DNA of 64,000 bases from Trichomonas vaginalis G3 (lineage: Eukaryota > Parabasalia > Trichomonadida > Trichomonadidae): the NCBI RefSeq assembly GCF_026262505.1, contig NC_067207.1, forward strand, positions 31,960,082-32,024,081. The letters run 5' to 3'. The notes beneath the pieces are model-generated. The model was not told the origin of the DNA and made no database searches. It saw only the letters and a list, made by a program, of their open reading frames with translations. Of this stretch, positions 19,985 to 30,870 are shown one piece after another (the first letter of the stretch is position 1; each line of letters opens with the position of its first letter). Made by a program: the position numbers and the translations under genes.

Positions 19985-22384
19985 ATGGAAGAATTTAATA
20001 GCAATTCATATGTTTTTGATATTGATTCTTTCCAAAAAGATTATATTATTCTAAGGTATGATGATTGTGAGATATTTACAGCAAAATTCAAAGAAAATTC
20101 TCAAAAATTTGTTATTCAAACGCGAAAGAAAGCAATAAATACTGATGATTACATGAAGAATCGATCTTACATGATGAACAAACTATCAAAAGCATCAATT
20201 CCTTACTTATTACCGATTTTTGGTTTCATAAATTCGGAAAATCATGCAACAATATATGAATACTCTAACTATAAGAGCTTGTATTTAACACTTCACTGCG
20301 ATCCATCCCCTATTATTCTGTCAAGCACTCAAAAAATGAAAATAATTATTTGTATTTTACAAAGTCTGATAAAATTACACGAAAATGGAATTGTTCATCA
20401 AAATATTAGAACAGAAAGTATACTTTTAGACACAAATTTACTACCAAAACTCATTGATTGCTGTGAAAATTTTTATCCAGAAGCAAATGATACGCAAGTA
20501 GATGATTTTATTGGTAGCCCTACATGGATAGCCCCAGAAGTATTCAAAACACACAAATATACAGAAAAATCAGATATTTATTCATTTGGAATTTTCTTAT
20601 TTGAAATTCTTGCTGATCAGAAACCATATTCAGGCTACTCATATAAATATATACAAGAATTAGCACTCAAAAGCTCTCTAAAACTACCAAAATCCGATTT
20701 TATTTCGCAAGATTTTATGAGAATCATTGAAAAGTGTTGTAACATCAATCCTGAGACACGTCCATCAGCTACTGATATATATAATGACATAATCAACAAC
20801 AAAATCTTTATTGACGGCATAAACGAAGAAGAATTTTTATTATTTACCAAAAATTTACAAGAAAACGCAAACCAAAGGCCAACATTAAGAAATATCAGGT
20901 CAACAGAAGAAAGCAAACCAAAAATTAATGTTTTCCTTGAAAATGAAATTAATTTTGACACAAAAACCGATTTTTCAAGTTTTTCAATGGAAATTGATGA
21001 TCCTTACAACAAAAGATCTGTTCAATCCATTCAAATTTTGTTTTCTTCAACAAATGAAAATAATTTTGAAAATAATTTTTCAAAAATCAGAGAATTATTG
21101 AAGAAAAAGATTCCAAGAGAAACAATGACTTTGATTTTATCCGAAATCTCATCATTTTTGACCAGATTTCCTCATTTTTGTGAAAAATTTTGTGAAATTT
21201 GTTTTGATTTCATTCCTTTCTTTGATATTTCGTTTGCATCATTAACATTATCTATTTTACTGTCTGTTGTCAAGCAAGTTCCTCAATGTTTCACTCAAAA
21301 TATTGCTTTAATCATCATGAATCATTTTTTTAAATTTCCAAAAGAAATTTTGTCAATTTTTTCATTTTATTCTTATTCTTTTTGTTTTGTTGATGATCCT
21401 TACCCTGTTCTCGATGTTTTTATTAATAATGCGAAGCATATTATATCTTTTGTTGATGTAACAGAGAAATACATTCGTATTTTGTTCGATTTGCATTCGA
21501 AATTTCCTGAATTTCGAAGAAAAAGAGGAAAATATTTATTCCAAATTTATTTTTCACTTTTATTTGTTTGTGATGTCAGAACTGTTCGTCATTCATTAAG
21601 TTGTTTATCTATATTGTCTGATAATGTGTTTTTACAAGATGTTGTTGTTAGATTGTTGGAAAATCCTTTGACAAGAAAGAATTCTTTAAATTTTCTTATT
21701 GTTTTTTGCGAAAATCTTGAATTTAATCAAATTTTATTTGATTCTTTGATAGAAAATATCAAATATGAAACATCTGTATTGATACTATGCAAGCTATTAG
21801 AAAAAGGTAATTATAAATTCGTTGTTTCTGATACGAAATGGTTATTGAATAACAAACAAACAACAGAAAACATTTATAAAGTGTTTTTACTTTTGATTTC
21901 GAAGCAAAATGAAAGAGAAATCATTATAAAGTCTCCGGATTTCGTACCGTTTTTAAATAGACTTTGTACAACGAATAATGATGAAATACTTTATCAGATA
22001 TCTGTTCTTCTTCAGAGATTTTTGAATGAAGAAATCATTGAACAACTTAGAATTAATCATTTTGTTGATAGATTTGTTTCTTTGACTGCGAAATGTAATG
22101 AAGAACGAATCGTTCTATCTTGTCTTCAGTTTATTTGTTGTTTGGAAGAACATTCTATTGGTAATGAGTTTCATTCTATTTGTTCTAATTTCAAAGTTTG
22201 GTTTTCGAATGAAAAATCAATTGTAAGAAAACAAACAATGAAAATTGCTCTGATTTTTGCAAATGATCAAAAATACAGAGAACAAATGAATAACTACAAG
22301 ATTTTGGATCTTATGAAAGATGTTCACACTGATGATGAATCTGAAAAAGAATGTGTCAACCAATTTCTTTCTTTGTTTGAATAA
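19985..22384 (+). CDS. TKL-like pseudokinase with helical-repeat C-terminal tail
   Basis: About 799 aa from the chosen ATG. Residues ~10-275 are a protein kinase fold of the tyrosine-kinase-like type common in trichomonads: 'IVHQNIRTESILLD' at the catalytic loop, 'SPTWIAPEVF' (APE motif), 'EKSDIYSFGIFLFEIL' and 'NPETRPSA' (helix I Arg). The catalytic residues are replaced: HRD reads HQN, DFG reads DCC, the beta-3 VAIK lysine is absent (VIQT) and no glycine loop is visible. It should be a pseudokinase acting by binding rather than phosphorylating. Residues ~330-799 are Leu/Ile/Phe-rich helices in repeated units, as in armadillo/HEAT-like tails. A start at 19913 would add 24 residues. The partners are unknown. 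Confidence 0.8.
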   Translation: MEEFNSNSYVFDIDSFQKDYIILRYDDCEIFTAKFKENSQKFVIQTRKKAINTDDYMKNRSYMMNKLSKASIPYLLPIFGFINSENHATIYEYSNYKSLYLTLHCDPSPIILSSTQKMKIIICILQSLIKLHENGIVHQNIRTESILLDTNLLPKLIDCCENFYPEANDTQVDDFIGSPTWIAPEVFKTHKYTEKSDIYSFGIFLFEILADQKPYSGYSYKYIQELALKSSLKLPKSDFISQDFMRIIEKCCNINPETRPSATDIYNDIINNKIFIDGINEEEFLLFTKNLQENANQRPTLRNIRSTEESKPKINVFLENEINFDTKTDFSSFSMEIDDPYNKRSVQSIQILFSSTNENNFENNFSKIRELLKKKIPRETMTLILSEISSFLTRFPHFCEKFCEICFDFIPFFDISFASLTLSILLSVVKQVPQCFTQNIALIIMNHFFKFPKEILSIFSFYSYSFCFVDDPYPVLDVFINNAKHIISFVDVTEKYIRILFDLHSKFPEFRRKRGKYLFQIYFSLLFVCDVRTVRHSLSCLSILSDNVFLQDVVVRLLENPLTRKNSLNFLIVFCENLEFNQILFDSLIENIKYETSVLILCKLLEKGNYKFVVSDTKWLLNNKQTTENIYKVFLLLISKQNEREIIIKSPDFVPFLNRLCTTNNDEILYQISVLLQRFLNEEIIEQLRINHFVDRFVSLTAKCNEERIVLSCLQFICCLEEHSIGNEFHSICSNFKVWFSNEKSIVRKQTMKIALIFANDQKYREQMNNYKILDLMKDVHTDDESEKECVNQFLSLFE

Positions 22385-22968
22385 AAAAAATATTTTTAAT
22401 ATTTTTCCGGGGTTTACATGGGGTGTAAATAAAAGCGCATAAAACGATTATTTAAAATTGAATCTGCACAAATTTTGCGTATTTGAAAAAATATGGAGTT
22501 GACTATTATAAATAATCAAATCCATTAACAAAGTATAATAACAATTGCATATGCACTCATCTTTTGACTACTTTACGGGGATGGGATTTCCGAATTTCAT
22601 GAAAAAATGTTCCAAATAATATAATTCTATAATGTATGACACTTTATGTTTCTATAGCCGTACATCATTTGATTATAGAAGCATCTCGCGAAATGCCTTT
22701 TGAAGGATATATTTATTAATTCATTTAAACCATCTCAAACATGAGTTTTTGCGCCTTTTTTGTACCCTATATAAAATCCCCAAACATTTTTTATATTACA
22801 CTTACCGCATTCTGATATCCTATTTGAATCAAGTTCCCAATACAAAGTATATCATTGATAACTCGTTCTAAGAAGGAAATTAAGTGACTATATATATTTT
22901 AAGTGAAGAAAAATTAAAATATTCTGAAAAGTTGATAAAATCAATTTTTAAATAAGTGTATGATTGAG
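22385..22968. other. Convergent intergenic region, nothing recognised
   Basis: About 580 bases between convergent genes. It has short G-rich stretches near 22409-22430 but no frame or RNA structure that can be supported. Confidence 0.5.
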
Positions 22969-24015
22969 TTAATTGATACAAATAGTTTTTAAATAATTTC
23001 TTACATTACCTTTTGCAACCATCAGTGCAGTGTATCCATTATTATTCTTTGCTTCTTTATTAGCTCCAACTGAGATAAGATATTGAACTACGTTAAGATG
23101 GCCATAAGTTGATGCTTTAATGAGTGGAGTATATCCATAATTATCCTTTGCTTCTTTATTAGCTCCAACAGAGAAAAGATATTTAACAACTTCAAGATGG
23201 CCATTATTTGATGCATAAATGAGTGGGGTATATCCAGAATTAGTTTTTGCTTCTTTATTAGCTCCAACTGAGATAAGATATTGAACAATGTCAAGATGAC
23301 CTTGTTTTGATGCAAGAATGAGTGGAGTATATTCAGAACTATCCTTTGCTTCTTTATCACAAACACATTTGATGAGTGATTGAACAAGTCTGAGATTTCC
23401 GTTTTCACTTGCAACATGAAGAACATTCCTCTCAGGATCATATAGAGATTTTTTAGGAGCGATCTTTTGCCAAAGTCCTGCTTCGATTGATTTTGAAATC
23501 ATTTCATGGTTTCCTTTCGAAGAAAGTTCATCAAGGAATTTGTAAATGGTTTCAAAATCATTAGAGTCCTTAAGTTCTTTGATTCTAGTTAAAATATCTT
23601 GTGAACTATTGTAATTTTCATTAGTTTGACTGATAGTTGTATCTTTGGTCTCATTTTCATTTTGAATTATTTCTGTTTCATTCGTAGAAGAGTTTATTGC
23701 TTTCTCATCAGGTATTAAAAAGTCAATAATGCCATTAAATATACTGAATTTCATGTAATTTTTGACAGATTTCAGAATTGAAACAACTTCTTCGATGTTT
23801 TTGATAGTAATATTGGCATTTCGTGTACTGGTATATAATTTTCTTGAGTTGATAGTTGAATGAGATTGTTTGAGAAGAGTAACATATTGATCAGCTGTCA
23901 AATGTGAATATTTCATGATTGTTTTGATATCTTCGATATCAAATATATAGAAGAAGTTTTCATTATTAATATAATCGCTGATATGAGCAGCGATGTATTC
24001 GAAATTCAGATCCAT
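22969..24015 (-). CDS. Ankyrin-repeat protein with DUF3447-type N-terminal region
   Basis: A 348-aa protein. Residues 1-~110 ('FDIEDIKTIMKYSHLTADQY') form the helical N-terminal region that precedes ankyrins in hundreds of trichomonad proteins. An acidic Asn/Thr-rich linker follows, then a helical stretch, then about five ankyrin repeats from about residue 198 to the end ('TPLILASKQGHLDIVQYLIS' and close copies). Repeats 2-5 are nearly identical at the DNA level (99-bp period, about 23035-23340), indicating recent tandem amplification or gene conversion. Ankyrins bind partner proteins; the partner here is unknown. There is no membrane segment. The final repeat is followed by a short tail ending ICIN. 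Confidence 0.9.
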   Translation of the reverse strand: MDLNFEYIAAHISDYINNENFFYIFDIEDIKTIMKYSHLTADQYVTLLKQSHSTINSRKLYTSTRNANITIKNIEEVVSILKSVKNYMKFSIFNGIIDFLIPDEKAINSSTNETEIIQNENETKDTTISQTNENYNSSQDILTRIKELKDSNDFETIYKFLDELSSKGNHEMISKSIEAGLWQKIAPKKSLYDPERNVLHVASENGNLRLVQSLIKCVCDKEAKDSSEYTPLILASKQGHLDIVQYLISVGANKEAKTNSGYTPLIYASNNGHLEVVKYLFSVGANKEAKDNYGYTPLIKASTYGHLNVVQYLISVGANKEAKNNNGYTALMVAKGNVRNYLKTICIN

Positions 24016-24449
24016 CTCCTGTTTCGTTTTTAAAAGTCGTTTTTAAAAGTCGTTCTTAAAAGTCGTAACTTTGAACAAATCTGAGTAAAATTAAAAAAAA
24101 TTAAATTTATTAAATTAGATCTTATTCATTTGAGAAATTGCTGGAAAGCAGTCGACAAGCTATAAAAAAATTTCAAAAAAAGTGACTAAACTCTGGTTTT
24201 GAGTTGTGAGCACAAAATATCCTATTTAATTAGAGTAAGTGGTAATATTGCATTAGTCTTTCAATGGTGAAGATAGTAATAAAGGAAAGAAAGCAATATT
24301 GAATAAGTCTTTCAATGATGGAGATACATTTCCTGATCATTCATTAATATATACTAATGAAATTGTTCAAAAGATTCAAAATTCAAAAAAAAAGAGTTAA
24401 TTTTATATAAAATCTAAAATGGAGAAAAAAACCTTTATTGAAAGCAAAT
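24016..24449. other. Intergenic region with short tandem repeats
   Basis: A 15-bp-period repeat (TTAAAAGTCGTTTTT-type, about three copies) lies at 24029-24067, just upstream of the ankyrin gene. A degenerate direct repeat (AAGTCTTTCAATGATGGAGA and relatives) sits about 60 bases apart near 24260 and 24320. No gene was identified. Confidence 0.45.
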
Positions 24450-26597
24450 TTAATCGACATCATCAAACTTATTAAGGTCAGCAGAGTCAGCAGCTGGAGC
24501 AGCTTCACCTTCCTTAGCCTCTTCAACCTTTGGCTTCTCTTCGACGAGTGGTGGTAACTCCTTGAGTTGGCCGGCGACATCTAAAGCGACAGCAACCATA
24601 CGGTTGATTCTAGCAGAGAAAGCAGCTGGGTTAGCGAGTGTGAAGCCAGAAGCGAGCTGAGCTGTGTCCCAAAGCATTGAGAGCATCTCCTTAGCGTTCT
24701 TGTCTGTCTCATCCTTCTCGAGCATGTCGACGAGCTTTGTAACGACTGGGTGCTTTCCGTTGATTTCGAGTGTCTTCTTTGCCTGCATGTACTGAGACAT
24801 TGTGTTATCTCTGAGTGCCTGAGCGTTCATCAATCTCTGGAAGTTAGCTGTGTAGCCGTACTCACCTGTGACAATGACGCATGGTGTGACAACCAATCTC
24901 TTTGAGAGGACGACCTTCTCGCAGTCCTTGCCGATCAAGTCCTTGATCTTTGTGAACATTGGTTCGAGCTTGGCCTTGAGGTCCTCGTACTGCTTCTTCT
25001 CGTCTTCTGTCTCGTCGATCTCGCAGTTCTCCTTTGTGATACACATCAACTTGTGGTCGGAGTACTCGTTCAACTGCTGGAAGCAGTATTCATCGATTGG
25101 ATCGATTAAGAATAGAACTTCGATACCCTTCTGGCGGAAGACTTCGAGCATTGGAGAGTTCATGACGGCCTCCTTTGTTTCGCCGGAGATCCAGTAGATG
25201 CCCTTCTGTCCCTCCTTCATTCTCTCGATGTACTCATCAAGAGATGTGAGTTCCTCTGTTGACTGTGTGGAGTAGAAGCGGAGTAACTTGGCAAGCTTTG
25301 GTCTGTTCTGTGTGTCCTCGTGGATGCCGAGCTTGATGTTCTTTGAGAACTGTTCGTAGAAGATCTTGAAATCTTCCTTCTTCTCAGCGATCTCGTTGAA
25401 GAGCTCTAAGCACTTCTTGATGATGTTCTTGCGGATGAGCTTGATGATTCTGTTCTGCTGGAGTGTTTCTCTGGAAATGTTGAGTGGTAAGTCATCAGAA
25501 TCAACGATACCCTTCATGAAGTTGAGCCACTCTGGGATGAGGTCCTCGCAGTTGTCCATAACGAAGACACGGCGGACGTAGAGCTTGATGTTGTTGAGCT
25601 TCTTCTTTGGCTCGAAGAGATCGTATGGAGCACGGCGTGGAAGGAAGAGAAGGACTGTGAAGCCAATATCACCTTCAACACGGAAGTGCTTGACAGCGAG
25701 GTGCTTCTCCCAATCGTTGGAGATGGACTTGTAGAACTCGGCGTATTCGTCTTCTGTGATCTCATTTGTTGGGCGGAGCCAAAGTGGCTTGTTCTTGTTG
25801 ACAAGTTCCCACTCGTGTTCGACGATTGTAACTTTCTTCTTCTTCTTTTCTTCGTCCTTCTTCTCGGCTTCGTCTTCGACTTCCTTGATCTCGTCGTCCT
25901 TCTTCTCCTCGTCTTCCTTCTTCTCGGCTTCGTCATCGGAGACTTCCTCTTCCTTTGTCTTCTCAACCCAAAGAGAAATTGGGTACTGGATGAACTCGGA
26001 GTGCTTCTTGATGAGCTCCTTGAGCTTCTTCTCTTCAAGGAATTCTGTCATGTCTTCCTTGAGGTAAAGATCAATACGTGTACCACGGATGAGGTCTTCA
26101 CCTTCGAGATCACGGCGGATTGTGAAGTTCTTGCCAGCTTCGGATTCCCAGATGTACTGGTCATCGTCGGAGTGGTGTGAAGTAACAACAACACGGTCAG
26201 CGACAAGGAAAGCAGAGAAGAAACCGACACCGAATTGACCGATGAGGGAAAGGTCAGCGCCTTCCTCGATGGCCTGCATGAACTGGCGGGTGCCAGAGCG
26301 GGCGATTGTACCAAGGTTGTTGATAAGGTGTGACTTTGTCATACCGATACCAGAATCGATGATGGAGAGGCAACGGTTCTCCTTATCTGGGCGGATATGA
26401 ATGAAGAGCTCCTTCTGCTTGCCAAGGATCTCTGGATTCTTAAGTGACTTGTAACGGATCTTGTCGCAAGCATCAGATGCGTTGGAAATCAATTCACGAA
26501 GGAAGATTTCCTTGTTTGTGTAGAAAGCGTTGATGATAAGGGACATGAGCTGGTTAATTTCGGCCTGGAACTCAAGTGTTTCAACTTCAGCAGACAT
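24450..26597 (-). CDS. HSP90: Cytosolic HSP90 chaperone
   Basis: A 715-aa full-length protein. The N-terminal GHKL ATPase domain shows [21 protein letters not shown] and [12 protein letters not shown]; the linker after residue ~215 is an acidic Glu/Asp/Lys tract; the middle domain has '[15 protein letters not shown]', including the catalytic-loop Arg; the C-terminal dimerisation domain follows. There is no signal or hydrogenosomal presequence and no KDEL, so it is the cytosolic form. It ends FDDVD where most cytosolic HSP90s end MEEVD, the docking site for TPR cochaperones. Codons are extremely biased (AAG, CTC, GTC, CGT). A TCATTT initiator sits 13 bases upstream, and the stop codon forms the TAAA typical of trichomonad 3' ends. 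Confidence 0.97.
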   Translation of the reverse strand: MSAEVETLEFQAEINQLMSLIINAFYTNKEIFLRELISNASDACDKIRYKSLKNPEILGKQKELFIHIRPDKENRCLSIIDSGIGMTKSHLINNLGTIARSGTRQFMQAIEEGADLSLIGQFGVGFFSAFLVADRVVVTSHHSDDDQYIWESEAGKNFTIRRDLEGEDLIRGTRIDLYLKEDMTEFLEEKKLKELIKKHSEFIQYPISLWVEKTKEEEVSDDEAEKKEDEEKKDDEIKEVEDEAEKKDEEKKKKKVTIVEHEWELVNKNKPLWLRPTNEITEDEYAEFYKSISNDWEKHLAVKHFRVEGDIGFTVLLFLPRRAPYDLFEPKKKLNNIKLYVRRVFVMDNCEDLIPEWLNFMKGIVDSDDLPLNISRETLQQNRIIKLIRKNIIKKCLELFNEIAEKKEDFKIFYEQFSKNIKLGIHEDTQNRPKLAKLLRFYSTQSTEELTSLDEYIERMKEGQKGIYWISGETKEAVMNSPMLEVFRQKGIEVLFLIDPIDEYCFQQLNEYSDHKLMCITKENCEIDETEDEKKQYEDLKAKLEPMFTKIKDLIGKDCEKVVLSKRLVVTPCVIVTGEYGYTANFQRLMNAQALRDNTMSQYMQAKKTLEINGKHPVVTKLVDMLEKDETDKNAKEMLSMLWDTAQLASGFTLANPAAFSARINRMVAVALDVAGQLKELPPLVEEKPKVEEAKEGEAAPAADSADLNKFDDVD

Positions 26598-26606
26598 CTT
26601 TTAAAA

Positions 26607-26612
26607 AAATGA
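26607..26612 (-). promoter_or_regulatory. Initiator (Inr) TCATTT of HSP90
   Basis: On the minus strand TCATTT places +1 at 26610, 13 bases before the HSP90 ATG. Confidence 0.6.
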
Positions 26613-28398
26613 TTAAAAAGCGGCCGGCCATTTATAACCGAACACATTTCAATCAAAATTTTTTGCTGTGTCTTAGGTTAATTATGTTAACATTTGGTAT
26701 CTTTATTTAATTTGGTAACTGAATCAGCAAAAAGACAAAAAAGTGGCCAGATGATGTGACTGTTTAATTTTCTCAAGCAATTGATTTTTCCACCATAAAT
26801 AACCAGCCAATTATAATTGAGTCATCTCAAAATAGTTCATAAGGATCTGTAAGCATAATTTTAGACAAAATAACAGATTGTTTCCTTACAAAAATTAAAT
26901 TTGAATGAAAAATTCAAAATCTATTCATTTTGTATGAACGTATATAACTTTCTCGGCAAACTAATATTAAAATTGATCCAACAATTAGATATTGTTTCAA
27001 AAATTTGAGATGTTTTTCAAAATAATTTTTTCATAGATCTGACTAATTATTTAGCCAAATTATCAATATGTTATCAATATTTTATTCATACATGGATCCG
27101 ACCACTTATAGTTTTTGTCAAAAAAAATTCAATTGTCCGCTCAAAAATTATCAAAATTATGTGAAACACTCTATATTCTAACACAGATGAGTTTTATAAA
27201 GGAGAAATATCAAAATATTAATACTCTAAAGAAGATTTTGATTCAATAAGCCAATATGTAGTTTTTAAATACTATCTAGATTTAAATTGTGCATATTTGT
27301 TTATAAAACATTGATAGCCACAATCATAGCTCAATCTCAAAGAAACACAAGAATTTGAATTTAATATAAGCTATCTTACTCTAAACAAACAGTTGACACA
27401 TAATTTAACACATTAAAAAATGATTCATCGATATTCCATATTCAATATAGTCTCTGAGATTTGATATTAAGTAATTGCATAGCTCAGCACTTAAAAGCAT
27501 GACTTCAAAATGATTAGGTTTCAATATGTCTGTATATCGTTCTTCAAAGCAGATCATAATTGCAAAAATCATGTAATATGAATATTATTCGCAATATTCA
27601 ACATGTATAAACTTCAGGAACGATATTACTAGATAAAAACAAAAGCTGAGTAGTGTCAATTCTTAAAACTTTTGTTCATATTATCCAAATTATAAAATAA
27701 TGAAAAATAAAAGGTTTTGCAAAGCTCAAATCTTATATTATTTCTTACGGTAAATGTAATTCATTGATATTAGACTAAATTTTTGTCAATATATTTGAAT
27801 TCAAATAAAAATGCATTGAATATAATAAACGCATAAAACTATGATATACTCGAGTATGAGCTTCTCATTATTGATTATATTTTTCAAATGATACTAACAT
27901 AACAGATAATTGAGAATGAGATAGCTGAAATATATGTTGGAAAAGAGATATATTGTGAAGTATAATCAATAGTGTTCAAAGATATATTCTATGTTGCTAT
28001 TAAAGTGTAGAATCAAACTAAAATATTGAATAACGGTATCTAATTAAGTTATGAATACGAATGAAGTTAATGCAGTTATTTCGTTAATTATTGATATATT
28101 TCATAATATAAACGTATTTCTGAGTAATGTTGAAAAAATATTTTGGTTTTGTTAAGTTATCTAATTATAATTTGTAGGAAACTTGATATATGCTGTAATA
28201 TATATCAGTATGTTTGAATGTTTGTATGTGTAATCATATTTTTTTGTTTTCTATTGTTCAAGGATTTCTAGGAATATTGGGTAATGGAAGGAAAGAAGTA
28301 GAATAAAAAGATCTTAAGTTACCATACGAGGGATTTTATAACCGATCTTCAAATAAAAACAAAGGCATTGGCTTAATCAAGAAACCTATTTTTCTTCT
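26613..28398. other. Long gene-free region upstream of HSP90
   Basis: About 1.8 kb, strongly AT-rich, without an open frame above 60 codons of interest, RNA gene, or clear repeat. A GC-rich patch (CGGCCGGCC, 26620-26628) lies just upstream of the HSP90 initiator and could be a regulatory element. Confidence 0.5.
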
Positions 28399-28602
28399 TC
28401 AAACAAAATAGGTAACGTCTGGAAGAAGTTCGACTGGCCTTTCAGAGTCGACTTCAGCTTGTGTTGGGAAGTCATCAATGCAAGATGAGGAATCAGAGCT
28501 TTCCAAAGATTCTTCATCATTGTGTGCATCAACATGTGGAAGGTTTGAGTAGAGGAGGTTGTCGTACTCAGCATCACGGAAGAGGTTGTTGCAGCTGAAC
28601 AT
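28399..28602 (-). CDS. Small acidic protein (67 aa) with strong codon bias
   Basis: A short frame that stands out against 4 kb of gene-free DNA. Its codons (AAC, TTC, CTC, TAC, GAC, CCA, GTC) are as biased as those of the HSP90 and eL42 genes, while the overlapping frame at 28386-28577 gives a poor protein. The product is acidic, with a Ser/Asp/Glu core ('DEESLESSDSSSCIDDF') that could be a casein-kinase-2 target, and two aromatic-rich ends. There is no signal or membrane segment. A TCATTT initiator lies 13 bases upstream (28613-28618). The function is unknown; high expression is inferred from codon bias. Confidence 0.7.
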   Translation of the reverse strand: MFSCNNLFRDAEYDNLLYSNLPHVDAHNDEESLESSDSSSCIDDFPTQAEVDSERPVELLPDVTYFV

Positions 28603-28612
28603 TCTTGATGAA

Positions 28613-28618
28613 AAATGA
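28613..28618 (-). promoter_or_regulatory. Initiator (Inr) TCATTT of the 67-aa gene
   Basis: TCATTTTTCATC on the minus strand, +1 at 28616, giving the same 13-base leader as HSP90. Confidence 0.55.
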
Positions 28619-30787
28619 TATGTTTGGCTAGTTTATATTGAAGCTCTCAAATCCTCTCAATTTAATGACCAATCTTTTATTGGAAAATTGAGAGACTATT
28701 AGGCCATGATTTTATGGACAAATTTGCTAAAGTAATAGAGATATGGTTTGCAATTCAGATTTTTGATGTTGGGATTTTTTGATTGACTTTGAAAAAGATG
28801 AATTCAATTGGAAATTATTTTATTGATTTTGAAAGTTGTTATATGAACATAGATAAGCAATTTTTAATATTGGACCATATCATTTTTGACAATCAAGATA
28901 TTGATTTTTTTGAGAGCATGGTTCGACAAAATCAAAACACGTTAACTTTGAAATCTGTTTACAAATATAATAGGAAAGCTTAATAACACTTGTCAAAATT
29001 TGGTGATACCTTCACAAAAAAAATATTGTTTTGTTCGTCTGATTTTATTATTTTGACTTTTTCTTACATACATTTATCTTCATTGCCAAAATAACGAAAT
29101 TATGGATATCTATTTTGTTTATTCCATGATAAATATTTTTTCTGTTCATTTCAAATGGTTTATTTTTATTTTTGTCAAAAATCATACATCTAAATATCTT
29201 TTCAAAAAGGTATGTATTTTAATTTTTCAGCCTGTGACCGATGATAATGTGTTTATTGTTCAAATGAGAATAATCTTGAATTTCTGACACGTGTAGGTAT
29301 GGAATTTCATTTAACCATTAAATAATATCGATGACAACCTTTTGAAATATTCGTGCTGTAAGTTTAAATCCCCATCTTCATAAGAACCTTCTCATAATTG
29401 AACTGTAAAACCCGTCTATTTGCTTAGAATTACTCATGTATTCCAAAAACAAATTGCTCTATAGCATTAGTTCTTCAAAAATATGATATTTTGATGAAAT
29501 TTTTCACAAATTTGTTGAATGTCTGTGTGCAGATGTTATTTGTGCTTCCAGTACTGACAGTTGGTAATACTCGCATCGATCATTATGATTTTGAAACAAA
29601 TTATTATGAAATGGTTTATTAGGGTATATATCAATCCAATAGTGCATATGGATATCTTCAACTAGTATTTATACTTCATTGTTTGATTATTAGATTCTAA
29701 TGAACATTCAATGACATTCGATTATTAGTTGAATACTTTTATTTTGGTAGAAAAGGAAATATTTTTCGCATTTATAGAACACTGTATATAGAGCTATTTG
29801 AGTTGCATTCATAGCAGTTTTGAAAAACATTAAAAAAAAAGACGACAAAATATTCGGAAAAAAAATAAATAAAACAAATTTTATATAAAGTACTCACAAA
29901 ATCTAGATTGAGAGGCGGTCAATGACGTTTGAGGGGAAATTAACGCATGGAATTTAATATTATTTAGGTTGATATTCTTGCTTATTATTTCAGAAAAAAA
30001 TCTTAAAAATTTCAATATGAAAATTGAAAGCAATTCAAAAAAATTGCTAACATGTAAATTTTAATATCCTATGCATAATTTCATATTTTGAACATTTTTT
30101 ATTTTTGTTTAAAACTTAAAATTTTGCGAATTTAATATAATTTATAAAATATAATACGTATATATATTTAAAATACACTAAATTTAATTGTTAATTGACG
30201 TTTTTGGGAATGAATTTTATCAAAACATGCCTGAATCCGAAAATTTGAAATAACGAATTACACAATCATATATGTAGAATTCAAAATACAAACTTAAAGA
30301 TTGTATACGTTTAAAATTATTCAGATTGTGTTTGATTTCCACTCATTCTGTTTCTTTGGAACTCGAACACTAACATTTCATGATGATTACATGATCCATT
30401 TATACATGGTTGAATTGTTCCAGATTCTACCAGAAAATCAATCCAAATTTCTCAATGCATTCATGTTGATTGGACAAAATTTAAAATTTATCGGCCTGTT
30501 TCCAGAGAAACTCATATATTCCCTAATGAAATGTAATTTTTGCTACATTTATTTCAATCAAATTTCAAAAAATTGACTGCAGAGCTTGAAAAGGTGATGA
30601 ATCATGTTGTTATTAGATGTGCATATTAGATTTACTATTTCCAAAAAAATGCTCAAATTTGAATAGTTTTTAGAAAATTTGGAATTACACTCCTTACATT
30701 ATATATAATTAAATGTTTAAATTTTATTTATTTTTCCCTTTTAATTTTATAACGTGCTCTATCAAAACTAACCTCTCAATTGAAGGC
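28619..30787. other. Gene-poor region, nothing firmly recognised
   Basis: About 2.2 kb of AT-rich sequence. Open frames of 60-91 codons (28783-28983, 29102-29287, 30301-30576) show no codon bias, no initiator at the right place and no motif, so none is called. Confidence 0.5.
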
Positions 30788-30870
30788 CACAAAATCTCAG
30801 TAGTGAGGGTACACAAATTTTGTATGGAGTACGGTTCAATTTTTGAGAGCCTCACTACTTAGATTTTGTG
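30788..30870. repeat. 21-bp inverted repeat at the 3' end of the coiled-coil gene
   Basis: Arms 30788-30808 and 30850-30870 are reverse complements with one mismatch around a 41-base loop. The right arm covers the last codons and stop of the minus-strand gene, so the transcript would fold into a hairpin immediately at its end. Confidence 0.75.

Noticed and set aside
25686-26180. Long plus-strand frames (164 and 103 codons) opposite HSP90
   Set aside because: They are antisense shadows produced by the strong codon bias of HSP90.
28783-30576. Three short frames (66, 61 and 91 codons) in the gene-poor stretch
   Set aside because: AT-driven composition, no bias and no start signals. The 91-codon frame opens on TTG.
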